Notes under the pieces: generated by a model
Databases searched by the model: none
Told to the model about the DNA's origin: nothing
The model's input: only the letters and a program-made list of their open reading frames with translations
Part shown: positions 20,146 to 28,963 of the stretch, piece after piece
Numbering within the stretch: the stretch's first letter is position 1
Layout: each line of letters opens with the position of its first letter
Origin: Pontibacter diazotrophicus
GTDB lineage: Bacteria > Bacteroidota > Bacteroidia > Cytophagales > Hymenobacteraceae
Direction: 5' to 3'
Assembly: GCF_003367245.1 (NCBI RefSeq)
Contig: NZ_QRGR01000011.1
Span: forward strand, 143,383 to 207,382
Length of the DNA: 64,000 nt
Program-made: the position numbers and the translations under genes

Positions 20146-21240
20146 ATGGAAAACAGTAATTTACCTGATAACTCCTTCTTAGAACAGATTGCACAGCAGT
20201 TGGGGCAAGTATTCTTCAGCTACGACACTATCGGGGGTAAATTCAACTATATTTCCCCTGCCATCGAACAGCTCTGCGGCACTACACCAGAAAACATTTT
20301 TTCCAACCCTGAAGCCTTTTTGTCTCACGTGCATGAAGACGACTTAGAATTCTTAGGTCACCAATACCGGAAACTGTTGGTTACCCGCGAGCAAACGCAG
20401 GTGGAGTTCAGAGTCAGGCAGACTGACCAGGAAACAAAGTGGATTTGTGTTTCCGCCTGTTTCATACAAGATGAACACGAGGCGCGGCACCTGATAGGCG
20501 GGCATGCAATGGATATTACAGAGCAGAAAGTGTTTACCCAGAACATCATGAAGTACAACAGCAAAAAGAACTCTACGCTGGAGATACTCTCTCATGACCT
20601 GGCGGCTCCCTTCGCCAATATACAAGGCACTATCAATATCCTTGAAGAGCAGGTAAACCAGGGCGATATGGATATACAGCAACTAATTGGGTTTATAAAG
20701 CAGGATGCTATGAGAGGCTCCGACATGATCCGGGACTTCGTGGATAACGAGTTCCTGGAGTCCTCCCAGGTAATGCTGCATAAAGAACGGGTGGATATTG
20801 CAAGTAGAATCGCCATCATGATGGACAATTACATAGAGCAGGAAAAGCTGATATCCAAAAACTTCAAACTTATTTCACCTGAAAAACCCATCTTCATGTA
20901 CATCGATATGATGAAGTTTATGCAGGTGATGAACAACCTCGTTTCCAACGCCATCAAGTTCACCCAGGACAACGGAAATATTACTGTTTCGGTGGAAGAC
21001 AAAGAGGACCATGTGCTAGTGAAGGTAGCTGATAACGGCATCGGTATTCCAAAGAAGATGCAACCATACCTGTTTGACAGGTTTACGAGAGCGCGAAGAG
21101 CGGGCGTGCGCGGCGAGAAAAGCACCGGGCTTGGCATGTCTATTATCAAGACCATTGTGGAGTTGCATAACGGAAAGATTTCCTTTGAGAGCAAGGAAGG
21201 CACAGGCACCACTTTCTACATTGAAATACCGTTAGAGTAG
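20146..21240 (+). CDS. PAS sensor histidine kinase
   Basis: A 364-residue soluble kinase: one PAS domain (about 10-125, with FNYISPAIEQLCG and HEDD), the dimerisation helix with phospho-acceptor His150 in LEILSHDLAAPFAN, and a full HATPase (NNLVSNAIKFT, DNGIGIPKKM, STGLGMSIIKTIVELH). It has no transmembrane segment. It follows the GAF gene after a 243-base gap with a possible promoter of its own, and faces a convergent receiver gene 28 bases away that is its most likely partner. Confidence 0.93.
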   Translation: MENSNLPDNSFLEQIAQQLGQVFFSYDTIGGKFNYISPAIEQLCGTTPENIFSNPEAFLSHVHEDDLEFLGHQYRKLLVTREQTQVEFRVRQTDQETKWICVSACFIQDEHEARHLIGGHAMDITEQKVFTQNIMKYNSKKNSTLEILSHDLAAPFANIQGTINILEEQVNQGDMDIQQLIGFIKQDAMRGSDMIRDFVDNEFLESSQVMLHKERVDIASRIAIMMDNYIEQEKLISKNFKLISPEKPIFMYIDMMKFMQVMNNLVSNAIKFTQDNGNITVSVEDKEDHVLVKVADNGIGIPKKMQPYLFDRFTRARRAGVRGEKSTGLGMSIIKTIVELHNGKISFESKEGTGTTFYIEIPLE

Positions 21241-21268
21241 CTCCTACCCTTGCGGTGTAAACTCTAAT

Positions 21269-21661
21269 TTAAGCATGCTCTAAAACCCGCTGCAGCTTTT
21301 CTTTTGTTAAAGGCTTATGCAGGAACGCGGATACCGGGTACTTCTTTGCCTTTTCCATCTCCCATGGGTTATGTGAGCTGCTGAGCAAAGCTATCTTCGT
21401 GTCGTTGAAGTCCATATTCGGGAGCCTTTCCAGTTCTTCTAAAAAAGCGAAGCCGTCCATTACGGGCATTTTAATATCCAGCAGAATAAGCTGCGGAAGC
21501 AGCTCCTCAGCAACTGCTTTCTTTATACTATTCAGTCCCTCTAATCCATTAAGCGCAGTCTGTATCTGGCTCCCAACGCCAACACTGTGAAGCAAACGCT
21601 TCGTGAGGAAAATACTGGTTTCATCATCATCTATAACTAAAACTCTCTCTATTTGCTTCAT
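21269..21661 (-). CDS. Single-domain response regulator (receiver only)
   Basis: A 130-residue CheY-like receiver on the opposite strand, convergent with the PAS kinase. Conserved residues are intact: VIDDDE (9-14), Asp62 in LLDIKMPVMDG, a Ser-rich switch LLSSSH and Lys116 in LHKPLT. The pair of receivers in this block (here and at 18944) share the same short architecture, which raises the question of cross-talk between the two kinases. Confidence 0.92.
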   Translation of the reverse strand: MKQIERVLVIDDDETSIFLTKRLLHSVGVGSQIQTALNGLEGLNSIKKAVAEELLPQLILLDIKMPVMDGFAFLEELERLPNMDFNDTKIALLSSSHNPWEMEKAKKYPVSAFLHKPLTKEKLQRVLEHA

Positions 21662-21843
21662 TCAGTCAATTTCTTCTGTATTGTAATCTTATTGAGATAG
21701 CATACGGCACAAATCCCGAAGCAGGCATTAAATCAGTTTTAAAAGCGCTATTAAGCGGGATGTACAGCTGCACACAAATACAACTACTGCCCTATTATTC
21801 TCCTGCCTTTTAACGGCTGTAAGAGGAGGTAAAATGATTCCTT

Positions 21844-22221
21844 TTAATCAACTGGCTTAAACTCCATGGTTTTAGCGACATGTTCCGGTTTGATGATTCC
21901 TCTGGCATAGAAGGAATTTTCCCCTTTGTCGTATTTATCTAAATAGGCCTGGCTGATTCGCTCCTGTAGATTTTCACTTTCTTCGGGAATACTGGCCCTG
22001 ATAGCAGTAATTTTATCACCGCACTGGATTTGCCCATTGGCATTGTTTAAGAAGGTATTGAACCAGCTACGTTTACCAAATCCCCAGGAACGCGCAAATA
22101 CTCTGTCATCTACAAGCACCTTCCAGATAGGAAGGAATTTTTCTCTTTCACTTCCGGCTTTGATACCAATAAGGTTGTTGTTCCTGATGTATGCTAAGGT
22201 CTCCTGATCGAAATCAGCCAT
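21844..22221 (-). CDS. DUF2255 family protein
   Basis: A 125-residue protein. The features SEREKFLPIWKVLVDDRVFARSW (residues about 19-41) with GFGKRSWFNTFL resemble DUF2255, whose members have a split-barrel-like fold and unknown function, often described as involved in modification of small molecules through a pyridoxamine-phosphate-oxidase-like fold. It is a single gene. The call rests on recognition of the RSWFN and WK-VVD-FVR pattern. Confidence 0.7.
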   Translation of the reverse strand: MADFDQETLAYIRNNNLIGIKAGSEREKFLPIWKVLVDDRVFARSWGFGKRSWFNTFLNNANGQIQCGDKITAIRASIPEESENLQERISQAYLDKYDKGENSFYARGIIKPEHVAKTMEFKPVD

Positions 22222-22423
22222 AGAATTAAAGAATTAAGTATATTATAATTACTTCCAGGGATAGTGGCGCACTGGCTTTTAAACCACTTCTTGAGTATCT
22301 GTCGGGACAAATATGGACTCTTTTACAGACAGATGATGTACAGACTATTCTGTCTTTCGTATTATATATAATATTCCTTAATTTAGATATCAAAATCTTT
22401 TCACACACTAAAACTTTCTGACT

Positions 22424-23299
22424 ATGAAGAGCACCTTTTCCCTTCTGTTACTCGCTGCTGTTTTGTTTTCCTGTTCAGGTGAAACAGAAACCCAGCAAAC
22501 CGCAGAAACGAATGCAACTGAAACAGCAACAGAACCCAGCCTCACAAAGGTTTGGGAAACAGACACGGTTATGACCACCGCTGAGTCTACCTTGTATGAC
22601 GAAGAAAATAACATTATCTATGTCAGCAACATACAGGGGAACCACTCAGAAAAAGACGGGGAGGGATTTATTTCCATCCTGCGGCCTGATGGGTCTGTCA
22701 GCCAGATGAATTGGGTAACAGGACTGAATGCGCCAAAGGGTATGGCCATCATGGACGGCAAACTTTATGTGACGGATATTGATGAACTGGTTGAAATTAA
22801 CATAGCCGACAGCACTGTCACGAACCGTTATCCTGTGCAGGGCGCTGCCTTCCTGAACGATGCAGCTACCGATGGAGAGAAAGTTTATTTTACTGACTCA
22901 GAGACAGGCAAAGTGCATGTGCTGGAAAACGGCAGCGTGAATACTGTTGCCGAAGGGATGGAAGGCATTAACGGACTTGCCTTTAATGATGCAGGTGAAA
23001 TGTTTGTGCTGGACGGAAAAGGACTCCGAAAGTACAACATGCAGGATAAAACCGCTGAACCTGTAAATGAAACAGTTACCGGCGGCGATGGCCTGGTTAT
23101 TATTGACGACAGCACCTACATCGCGAGCCGCTGGCAGGGAGAAGTTTACCTGATCCGTAACGGGAATGAGCAGTTACTGCTGGATACAAAGGGAGAAGAA
23201 TCCAACACAGCGGATATTGATTACATAGAAGAAGAGCAACTGGTGCTGGTTCCTACTTTCCTCAAAAACAGGGTAGCCGCGTATAAACTTGATTATTAA
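22424..23299 (+). CDS. SMP-30/gluconolactonase-like beta-propeller lipoprotein
   Basis: A 291-residue lipoprotein (LLAAVLFSCSG, Cys17) with a Thr/Glu-rich linker and a six-bladed propeller pattern: NIIYVSNIQG, GLNAPKGMAIMDGKLYVTDID, FLNDAATDGEKVYFTDSETG, EGINGLAFNDAGEMFVLDG. The calcium-binding and catalytic residues of true SMP-30 enzymes are only partly matched (N and D in FLNDAA and the ADIDYI near the end), so hydrolase activity is not assured. It probably sits on the cell surface or in the periplasm. It is convergent with the penicillin-binding protein. Confidence 0.8.
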   Translation: MKSTFSLLLLAAVLFSCSGETETQQTAETNATETATEPSLTKVWETDTVMTTAESTLYDEENNIIYVSNIQGNHSEKDGEGFISILRPDGSVSQMNWVTGLNAPKGMAIMDGKLYVTDIDELVEINIADSTVTNRYPVQGAAFLNDAATDGEKVYFTDSETGKVHVLENGSVNTVAEGMEGINGLAFNDAGEMFVLDGKGLRKYNMQDKTAEPVNETVTGGDGLVIIDDSTYIASRWQGEVYLIRNGNEQLLLDTKGEESNTADIDYIEEEQLVLVPTFLKNRVAAYKLDY

Positions 23300-23362
23300 C
23301 AGGCATTTGTCAGACTTCATGAAGCCCCTTTAAAGGCAGGCTGTTACATTAAAATGTAACCT

Positions 23363-23512
23363 ATGGCGCGAGGGTCCACCCTCGTGTCTGGTATCGCAGG
23401 GCCTCTGGCCCGTGAAGCATAGAGCAGCCTCTGAAGTGTATCCGCCCCTGTAGCTTTTGCATGCGGCCAGAGGCCGCTGAATAGGCAGCACGAGCGAAGA
23501 CGCTCGCGCTAT
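23363..23512. repeat. Palindromic REP/BIME-like intergenic element
   Basis: A 150-base element whose two ends are inverted copies. The outer pair (23363-23386 and 23489-23512) match at 19 of 24 positions and each end is itself a small hairpin; two of the differences compensate each other so both stems survive. An inner pair (GGCCTCTGGCC at 23400-23410 and its exact reverse complement at 23465-23475) is placed symmetrically. This is the structure of a REP-type mobile palindrome. Confidence 0.65.
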
Positions 23513-23517
23513 GAAAG

Positions 23518-23584
23518 AGAGGGGATATAAAGTAAAAGGGAATAGCTGCTTGAAGGCTATTCCCTTTTACTTTATATCCCCTCT
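23518..23584. terminator. 28-bp perfect bidirectional hairpin
   Basis: The arms 23518-23545 and 23557-23584 are perfectly complementary over 28 bases with an 11-base loop. It lies between the convergent SMP-30-like gene and the penicillin-binding protein gene and can end both transcripts. It starts five bases after the palindromic element. Confidence 0.85.
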
Positions 23585-23673
23585 GATTAACTCAAAACCA
23601 GCTGCATTTTTCTAAAGACCTGCTTTTAACTGCCCAGCCTGGCGTTGAATTCAGGTTAAGCATGATATTATCA

Positions 23674-26600
23674 TTATTGCTCTGTGTGAACTGGGGCAGG
23701 CAGCGCAACAGTTGAAGCAGAGACATCCCCACCTACCGTAATCAAAGGTTTAGCCACCGGAGGAACCTCAGGTGCACCAACGCATAAGGTACTGCTCCCC
23801 GGCTCCAGGTAAGGCTCCAGTATCGGAGCCATGCCACGCAGCACCTGTATCGGCAGCGACGAGGTAAAGCTGTACCCTGCCGCTTCACGGCCGGGCACAA
23901 AGGCAGTTAGTGTGCCGAAGTGGTTGTCGCCGAGGAAAAAGACAAAGGTAGCGGTTCGGTTAACAGCACGGGAGGTCATGCGGTGCCCCCCGGAGTTAAC
24001 CGTAACAAGCCGATTATCTCCCGTGCCGGTTTTGCCGCCCATCGCCAGAGGATGACCGTCGGCTCTGGTAAAACCACCCTGCAGGCGGCGGGCAGTTCCC
24101 AAACCCACCACCTCTGACAATGCCTCCCGCAGGGTGACGGCTACCTCGGGTACCATCACCTGCTCCCCCTCCAGGGGCGGGCGCCTGAGAGAAGTTTCAT
24201 AAGGTGTGTTGGCCGCGAAGTGAAGCTTTTCGATGCGAAGCGTTCGTTGGCGCACACCGTTGTTCAGAATGATGCCCATCAGTTCTGCCAGCGCCGCCGG
24301 GCGGTCGCCGGAGGAACCCAGTGCTGTGGCGAAAGACGGCACCAGGTGGTCAAAAGGATAACCGAGCCGTTCCCAGCGCTGCTGGATATCGGCAAAAGCC
24401 TCCACTTCCAGCATGGTGCTGATGCGGGAATCACGTGCGTTCTTATAGCGTGTGCGGAACAGCCAGGCGTAAACTTCCTGGCGTTGTTCCTTACTTGCTT
24501 CCACTACCTCAGCCCACTCCGCACCGGGGTGCTGCAACAGGTAGCCCAGCACCCACAGTTCCAGCGGATGAACACGGGCAATATAGCCCTGATCCGGAAG
24601 GTTATAGGCATTAGGGCCATACCGCTGGTACAATTCTAAAACCCTGTCATCCGTAATCTTCTCGTTGGGCAGGCGCTCGCGCAGAAATGCCGCGAAGCTG
24701 ACGGAGTCGGTTTCAGGGTACAGATAGCGGTGCACGGCGGCTAAACGTACAGGGTTCTGGCGAAGTCCGTCCAAGAATTTATCCAGACGCTCCTCAGGCG
24801 TGTTGCCCTTGTACTTGCGCCAGAAGCGCAGCAGGAACGTCTTGCCTTCCCGATCAGCGAACTGAGTCAGGTACTCGCGACGGCGCGGGTCGCGGTCGTC
24901 TCCCATTAGCTGGGCTCTGCTGCCAGTGCTCTGGTAGGTAGTGTAGCGTACCAGGTCCCGCATCAACCGTACGAAGGGCAGGTTAATAGATTTCAGCAAT
25001 GCCTCCCGCACAGTAGGATTGCTCCAGTTTTCTTCGTTCCGGAAGTTATGGAATTTATGCAGGCCCCCTCCTGTAAAAAACACTTCCCGCGGATTGGCTG
25101 AATAGCGGCGCTCCAGTGCCGCCTGTAGCATTGCCGGCAGGCTTCTGTCTTTTTCCCTAAGCAGATACACCAGCACCCAACTGGTCAGGTTATCATTCGG
25201 TTCCTGTAAAGCATTTCGCAGCGTTTCCAGAGGCTTATCAGCATAACGTTCATGTATTTCCGCCATTATTTCCAGGTATGTAACCAATACCCGCAGTTTG
25301 GCAGTCGAGCCCAACTCCAGTTTACTACCTTCGTTGATATCAAATGGCTGGTTCGTGTTATCTGTCTGTACCCGTACCAGGTTGCCTTGCGGGGTATGTT
25401 CAAATAAGGTAAAGCTATAACGCACCTGTTCTGTACTGCTAGGGGTTAACAAGCGTTCCCCAAACAGGCCAACAGTGCTGGCGAACTCAGGATCGCTCAG
25501 GCGATCAAGATAAGAACTGATCTGTTCCTGCAAATCATGTTGTAAAGTGGTTGTGGCGGCAAGGTCGAGGCGGTCCAGGTCGTACAGCGAGGTGCCCAGC
25601 AGTTCGGAGAGATGGGTGCGAACCATCAAAACACCCTTGTCTGTATCTACAGGGGTTACTGCCGGCGCTTTGCTGAAGTCACGGAAGGTGACTTCCTGCG
25701 CAAGCCCCGCTTCACGCAGAGCGGGACTGATGTAGCCATTTTCCCCCATCAGGCGCAGGTAGCTTCTCGTGAGTTTGCTCAGTTCAGCATGGCCCTGTGT
25801 CCCCAGGTAATAAGACGGACGGCGTTGGGCAATCATTAGGGAAATTACCTGGCGCAGCGCCTGGCCCTGTGCAGCGAGGGTGTCTCCCTGAGCACTGGGG
25901 AGGTTCAAAAGGTGATTTACCTCGTCGAAATCAGCGCCAAACCAAACCCAGAGTCCGTCACCTAAGCCATGCACTTCACCATATCCCGGAGCACCTGAGA
26001 GGGGCACCGTGTTAACATAGGAAAGGAGCGCTGCCTGGCGCGCAGGAAGTGTTTCAGGACCTCCCTGGTAAGCCCGCACACTCGCAGAGACCATTTGCAT
26101 AAGTTTATCACGGGGTCCGGCTGTAAGCCCTGCAGGAGAATGGCGGTATTTCTCTATTTGGGTGGGGAGGGTGCTGCCTCCTATTGTTTCGTACTCCAGG
26201 CCAATGGATTTGGCGGCCTCTTGCATAATAGCCTTGGTGAAACGCCCCCAGTCAATGGCCGGGTTCATGAACGGTCTGTCTGTATCTAAAAGCTCCCTGT
26301 TTTCAATAAACACCAGTGATTGCACGGTTAGAAGCGGAACAGACGCAAAGGAGGCATAGACGCGCTTCGGGTAAGGAGAGTGATAAACAGATTGCCCCCC
26401 GCAGTCAACGATATTCAGGCCTGTCTGGGATTTCTCCTGATAAGGTGTGAAGAACCCTTTAGACGTATATTCCATTAAAGCTGGCGAGAATCGGGCCTGG
26501 TACTCTATCTCCAAGCCCTGTAGCTGCGCGCGTTCCAGCAGCCGTGGCAATTGGGCATAACCAAGGCGCATGTCAAACGGCCCGTTCTTCGGATAAGTAA

Positions 26601-26820
26601 TAGTGTCGCTTGGCCCCGGCTTCACGCTGTAAGTAAGCGAAGCTGCATACTGCGAGAACTCCTCCGACTGAAACCTGGAGGTATGCATCTCATAAGCCAC
26701 AGCAGCTATGGCGACGCAAACGCCCAGCATCAGTATTCCAATTAACGTCCACTTAAGGATGCCCCCACGCTTCTTCTCTTTCCTGTCCGTGGGCTTATTT
26801 TGGTAGTCGTTTATTATCAT
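23674..26820 (-). CDS. Bifunctional penicillin-binding protein (glycosyltransferase 51 plus transpeptidase), class A-like
   Basis: Counted from the preferred ATG at 26820 it has 1048 residues; an upstream TTG at 26877 would add 19. In the longer numbering a single membrane helix lies at 43-62, then a GT51 domain with Glu192 in VFIENRELL and GGSTLPTQIEKY (233-244), and a transpeptidase domain with the complete active-site set Ser524-x-x-Lys527 (LGSTAKLR), Ser630-x-Asn632 (KSINLP) and KTGTG (949-953). It would polymerise and cross-link peptidoglycan in the periplasm. The GT51 motifs depart from the usual EDxxFxxHxG and GASTITQQ forms, so this is a divergent group. It is unusually long, mainly by insertions between SxxK and KTG. 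Confidence 0.85.
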   Translation of the reverse strand: MIINDYQNKPTDRKEKKRGGILKWTLIGILMLGVCVAIAAVAYEMHTSRFQSEEFSQYAASLTYSVKPGPSDTITYPKNGPFDMRLGYAQLPRLLERAQLQGLEIEYQARFSPALMEYTSKGFFTPYQEKSQTGLNIVDCGGQSVYHSPYPKRVYASFASVPLLTVQSLVFIENRELLDTDRPFMNPAIDWGRFTKAIMQEAAKSIGLEYETIGGSTLPTQIEKYRHSPAGLTAGPRDKLMQMVSASVRAYQGGPETLPARQAALLSYVNTVPLSGAPGYGEVHGLGDGLWVWFGADFDEVNHLLNLPSAQGDTLAAQGQALRQVISLMIAQRRPSYYLGTQGHAELSKLTRSYLRLMGENGYISPALREAGLAQEVTFRDFSKAPAVTPVDTDKGVLMVRTHLSELLGTSLYDLDRLDLAATTTLQHDLQEQISSYLDRLSDPEFASTVGLFGERLLTPSSTEQVRYSFTLFEHTPQGNLVRVQTDNTNQPFDINEGSKLELGSTAKLRVLVTYLEIMAEIHERYADKPLETLRNALQEPNDNLTSWVLVYLLREKDRSLPAMLQAALERRYSANPREVFFTGGGLHKFHNFRNEENWSNPTVREALLKSINLPFVRLMRDLVRYTTYQSTGSRAQLMGDDRDPRRREYLTQFADREGKTFLLRFWRKYKGNTPEERLDKFLDGLRQNPVRLAAVHRYLYPETDSVSFAAFLRERLPNEKITDDRVLELYQRYGPNAYNLPDQGYIARVHPLELWVLGYLLQHPGAEWAEVVEASKEQRQEVYAWLFRTRYKNARDSRISTMLEVEAFADIQQRWERLGYPFDHLVPSFATALGSSGDRPAALAELMGIILNNGVRQRTLRIEKLHFAANTPYETSLRRPPLEGEQVMVPEVAVTLREALSEVVGLGTARRLQGGFTRADGHPLAMGGKTGTGDNRLVTVNSGGHRMTSRAVNRTATFVFFLGDNHFGTLTAFVPGREAAGYSFTSSLPIQVLRGMAPILEPYLEPGSSTLCVGAPEVPPVAKPLITVGGDVSASTVALPAPVHTEQ

Positions 26821-27529
26821 AATTGGACTTTTTTTAGGGTGAAAAGCGAAGGGCTCCGTATTTATTTTTACGTTCAATTTGCCTTAAAGGTGACTAAAAG
26901 AAGTGAAAACATTCGGAAAGAATCACTCTCTCCGGCTCAGTATATTGTACCCAAACTGCACTTAGCAGAGATTACATTCCAACTGATAGAAAATGTGTTC
27001 AACCTGTCTACCAGTTTACTGTGGATCTGAGTAATCCAGGCAGTATATCGAGGCAGGTCATGTAAGGATAATTTTCAAAACAGCAAAAGAAGGACTGGTA
27101 CTATTATGTTACGATGGGTTTAGGAAATCTTAAACCGATGTTGTCAATGACACTGGTTCTTTAACTTTTTTTATGCGAAACCTCACCCAAAGAAATAACA
27201 GGATTTAGATACAGGTTTATTCATACAGGAATAACTGACACCGCTCCCTATCCCTTATACTTATTTCTAAGGCCAATTTTGATAGGGGATTGCTGCTGCC
27301 TGTTCTGAATCGCCTGCAAGACAGTAAAGTGGCTTTGGTGGTTTTTAGCTATTCTTTTTGTTCTCCTGAAAAGATAACATCAAACACCCTAAAACATATT
27401 AAAGTAGCATTTTGCATTTTATAGTGCCCAAACGCAACAGTATAGCCATATTTTTTAATAAAATATAACCCTTATTATAAAATACAGTATAGAGTCCAAA
27501 TTCATTACTCATTTAATCCTACAAAACAC
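26821..27529. other. Gene-free stretch of about 700 bases
   Basis: The first part is the 5' leader of the minus-strand penicillin-binding protein. The rest is AT-rich and contains short open frames with no protein-like character. It must hold the promoter of the lipoprotein at 27530. No repeat was recognised. Confidence 0.45.
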
Positions 27530-28000
27530 ATGAGAACACTTAAACCAATTACACTACTATTTCTCACACTAATGATGTTTAGCTTTGCAAGCTGCGAACT
27601 AATTGAGGACATGCTTCCAGTTCCAGGTACTGAAGAGCCTGAGCCAGAACCTGAAGCACCCTCTCCTTTAGAGATGCTGGTAACCGATAGCCTCTCAACG
27701 GGCCTTGTATGGCAGTTACAGCAGGTGCAATTAGATGGTGCAGACTTTACTGCTGCCTATGACCAGGTGTATCAACTGGACAACTCTTACTTTGACATCA
27801 GGAGTGATGGCACCTTCAGTGGGGCTTTGCTAGGTGAAACATATTATAATGACCCTAAATGGCAAGCAGAAGGAAATGTATTGACCTTAACACATGACTA
27901 CATCGTGCAAGGCCTTAGCCCAACTCAAATGGTACTGGAAAGAACTTTGCCTGCCGGAGGGCCAGGTGAAGTTGTAACCTATGTCTTTGTGAAGGAATAG
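27530..28000 (+). CDS. Small lipoprotein, possible lipocalin-like fold
   Basis: A 156-residue lipoprotein (FSFASC, Cys22) with an acidic proline-rich linker of repeated PE units (about 34-46) and a compact C-terminal domain of about 100 residues that starts TGLVWQLQQVQLDG and ends VVTYVFVKE. The pattern of a W near the start, a central GTFSG turn and a final aromatic strand resembles Bacteroidota lipocalin-like lipoproteins. No ligand residue is evident. It is a single gene with a strong terminator directly after it. Confidence 0.72.
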   Translation: MRTLKPITLLFLTLMMFSFASCELIEDMLPVPGTEEPEPEPEAPSPLEMLVTDSLSTGLVWQLQQVQLDGADFTAAYDQVYQLDNSYFDIRSDGTFSGALLGETYYNDPKWQAEGNVLTLTHDYIVQGLSPTQMVLERTLPAGGPGEVVTYVFVKE

Positions 28001-28019
28001 TAAACACGCTCTACTAAAC

Positions 28020-28049
28020 AAAAAGCCCTTCCAAATGGAAGGGCTTTTT
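28020..28049 (+). terminator. Intrinsic terminator of the 27530 lipoprotein
   Basis: A 13-bp perfect stem (28020-28032 with 28037-28049), loop AAAT, T-rich tail. It begins 20 bases past the stop codon. Confidence 0.92.
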
Positions 28050-28139
28050 GTTTTTGAGTTGTCCCGCCCTATAATAAATAGATAGTACGGGTACTGTTAT
28101 ATAATTATGATAACTGAGGCACCTTAGTATACTTATCAT

Positions 28140-28313
28140 AAAACCTTTCGCGTATTAGCCGATGAACGTACCCGTGGGGACTTTGCCGTAATGCGCTATG
28201 ATGAATGGGGTGTAGGAACCTCTACCGGAAATTATACGGGTACCACTATAGCAGAATTTGCGCAAGATGCCAAAGCAGCAGTTAAAGCTTTACGATCAGA
28301 CCATTGTGTCTAA
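28140..28313 (+). pseudogene. Remnant of an alpha/beta hydrolase gene
   Basis: Fifty-seven codons without a start read DFAVMRYDEWGVGTSTGNYT and then TTIAEFAQDAKAAVKALRSD before a stop. This matches the region of alpha/beta hydrolases (peptidase S9/prolyl-oligopeptidase-like) before the nucleophile, usually written FAVLRYDKRGVGKSTG. Both the N-terminal strands and the catalytic GxSxG are missing, so it is a dead fragment. It lies between a terminator and an unrelated gene. Confidence 0.75.
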
Positions 28314-28420
28314 GTAGATATACAGTATAGCAGAACAAGTAGGCACAAGGCTGTTTAACAATATGTTAATTAGCAGGTGTTGTTTAACCTCTCTATGTTT
28401 ACATACAACCTACCACAGCT

Positions 28421-28963
28421 ATGAAATACTTCCTGTGCATTATTCTCCTGCTCCCTTTCAGTGCCTCTTACTGCTACGCGCAGCGTCTGTACGATAAACC
28501 TGAGGTACAAACAGGGGAAACAACTTATAAGGTGGAAGTTTTTGAAGGGCGTTTCCCAATGATCGGAGTAACGAACGCTAAAAATTCCTTAGCTGGAACA
28601 AGGATGATAGTTAGTTCAGATGTGTTAGGAGGAACGCATTTTACACAGCCTGCGAGCCTGTTGAATAGCTTTTGGAGTACTTTCAATGAAGAAGATCTAA
28701 AAGAATTGCTTCCTGAGAAAATCATCCTGGCAATGTTCTATGTAAATCCTTACGGTAGGGTGAGGGAAATAAGCTTCTTGTTGAAGAAGGATACCAGGCT
28801 AAGTCCAGAGAAGTTAGCCGAGCTAGAAGCCGCTCTTAAAAAGAACGTCTCCTTTAGCTTTAACATACACCCTCAACAAGCTGAACGCGCCAACTACTTC
28901 GTAATTACTGTGCCAATTTCAACAGCCAAAGTTTTAAATAAAACCCTAGAGCCAGAGTTTTAA
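28421..28963 (+). CDS. Hypothetical secreted protein
   Basis: A 180-residue protein with a Sec signal peptide (MKYFLCIILLLPFSASYCYA, then Q). The mature part has no cysteine and no motif I can name. It shows alternating strands and the helix SPEKLAELEAALKKNVSFSF, and the phrase YVNPYGRVREISFLL recalls TonB-C-terminal-like or pilus-assembly folds where a value is compared against a fixed pattern, but I would not claim that. It stands alone, with about 120 bases of leader, and is followed by an 800-base gene-free stretch. Confidence 0.7.
   Translation: MKYFLCIILLLPFSASYCYAQRLYDKPEVQTGETTYKVEVFEGRFPMIGVTNAKNSLAGTRMIVSSDVLGGTHFTQPASLLNSFWSTFNEEDLKELLPEKIILAMFYVNPYGRVREISFLLKKDTRLSPEKLAELEAALKKNVSFSFNIHPQQAERANYFVITVPISTAKVLNKTLEPEF

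Noticed and set aside
23363..23584. CRISPR-like or tRNA-like structure suspected from the dense hairpins
   Set aside because: There are no regularly spaced direct repeats and no cloverleaf; the pattern is a palindromic element plus a terminator.
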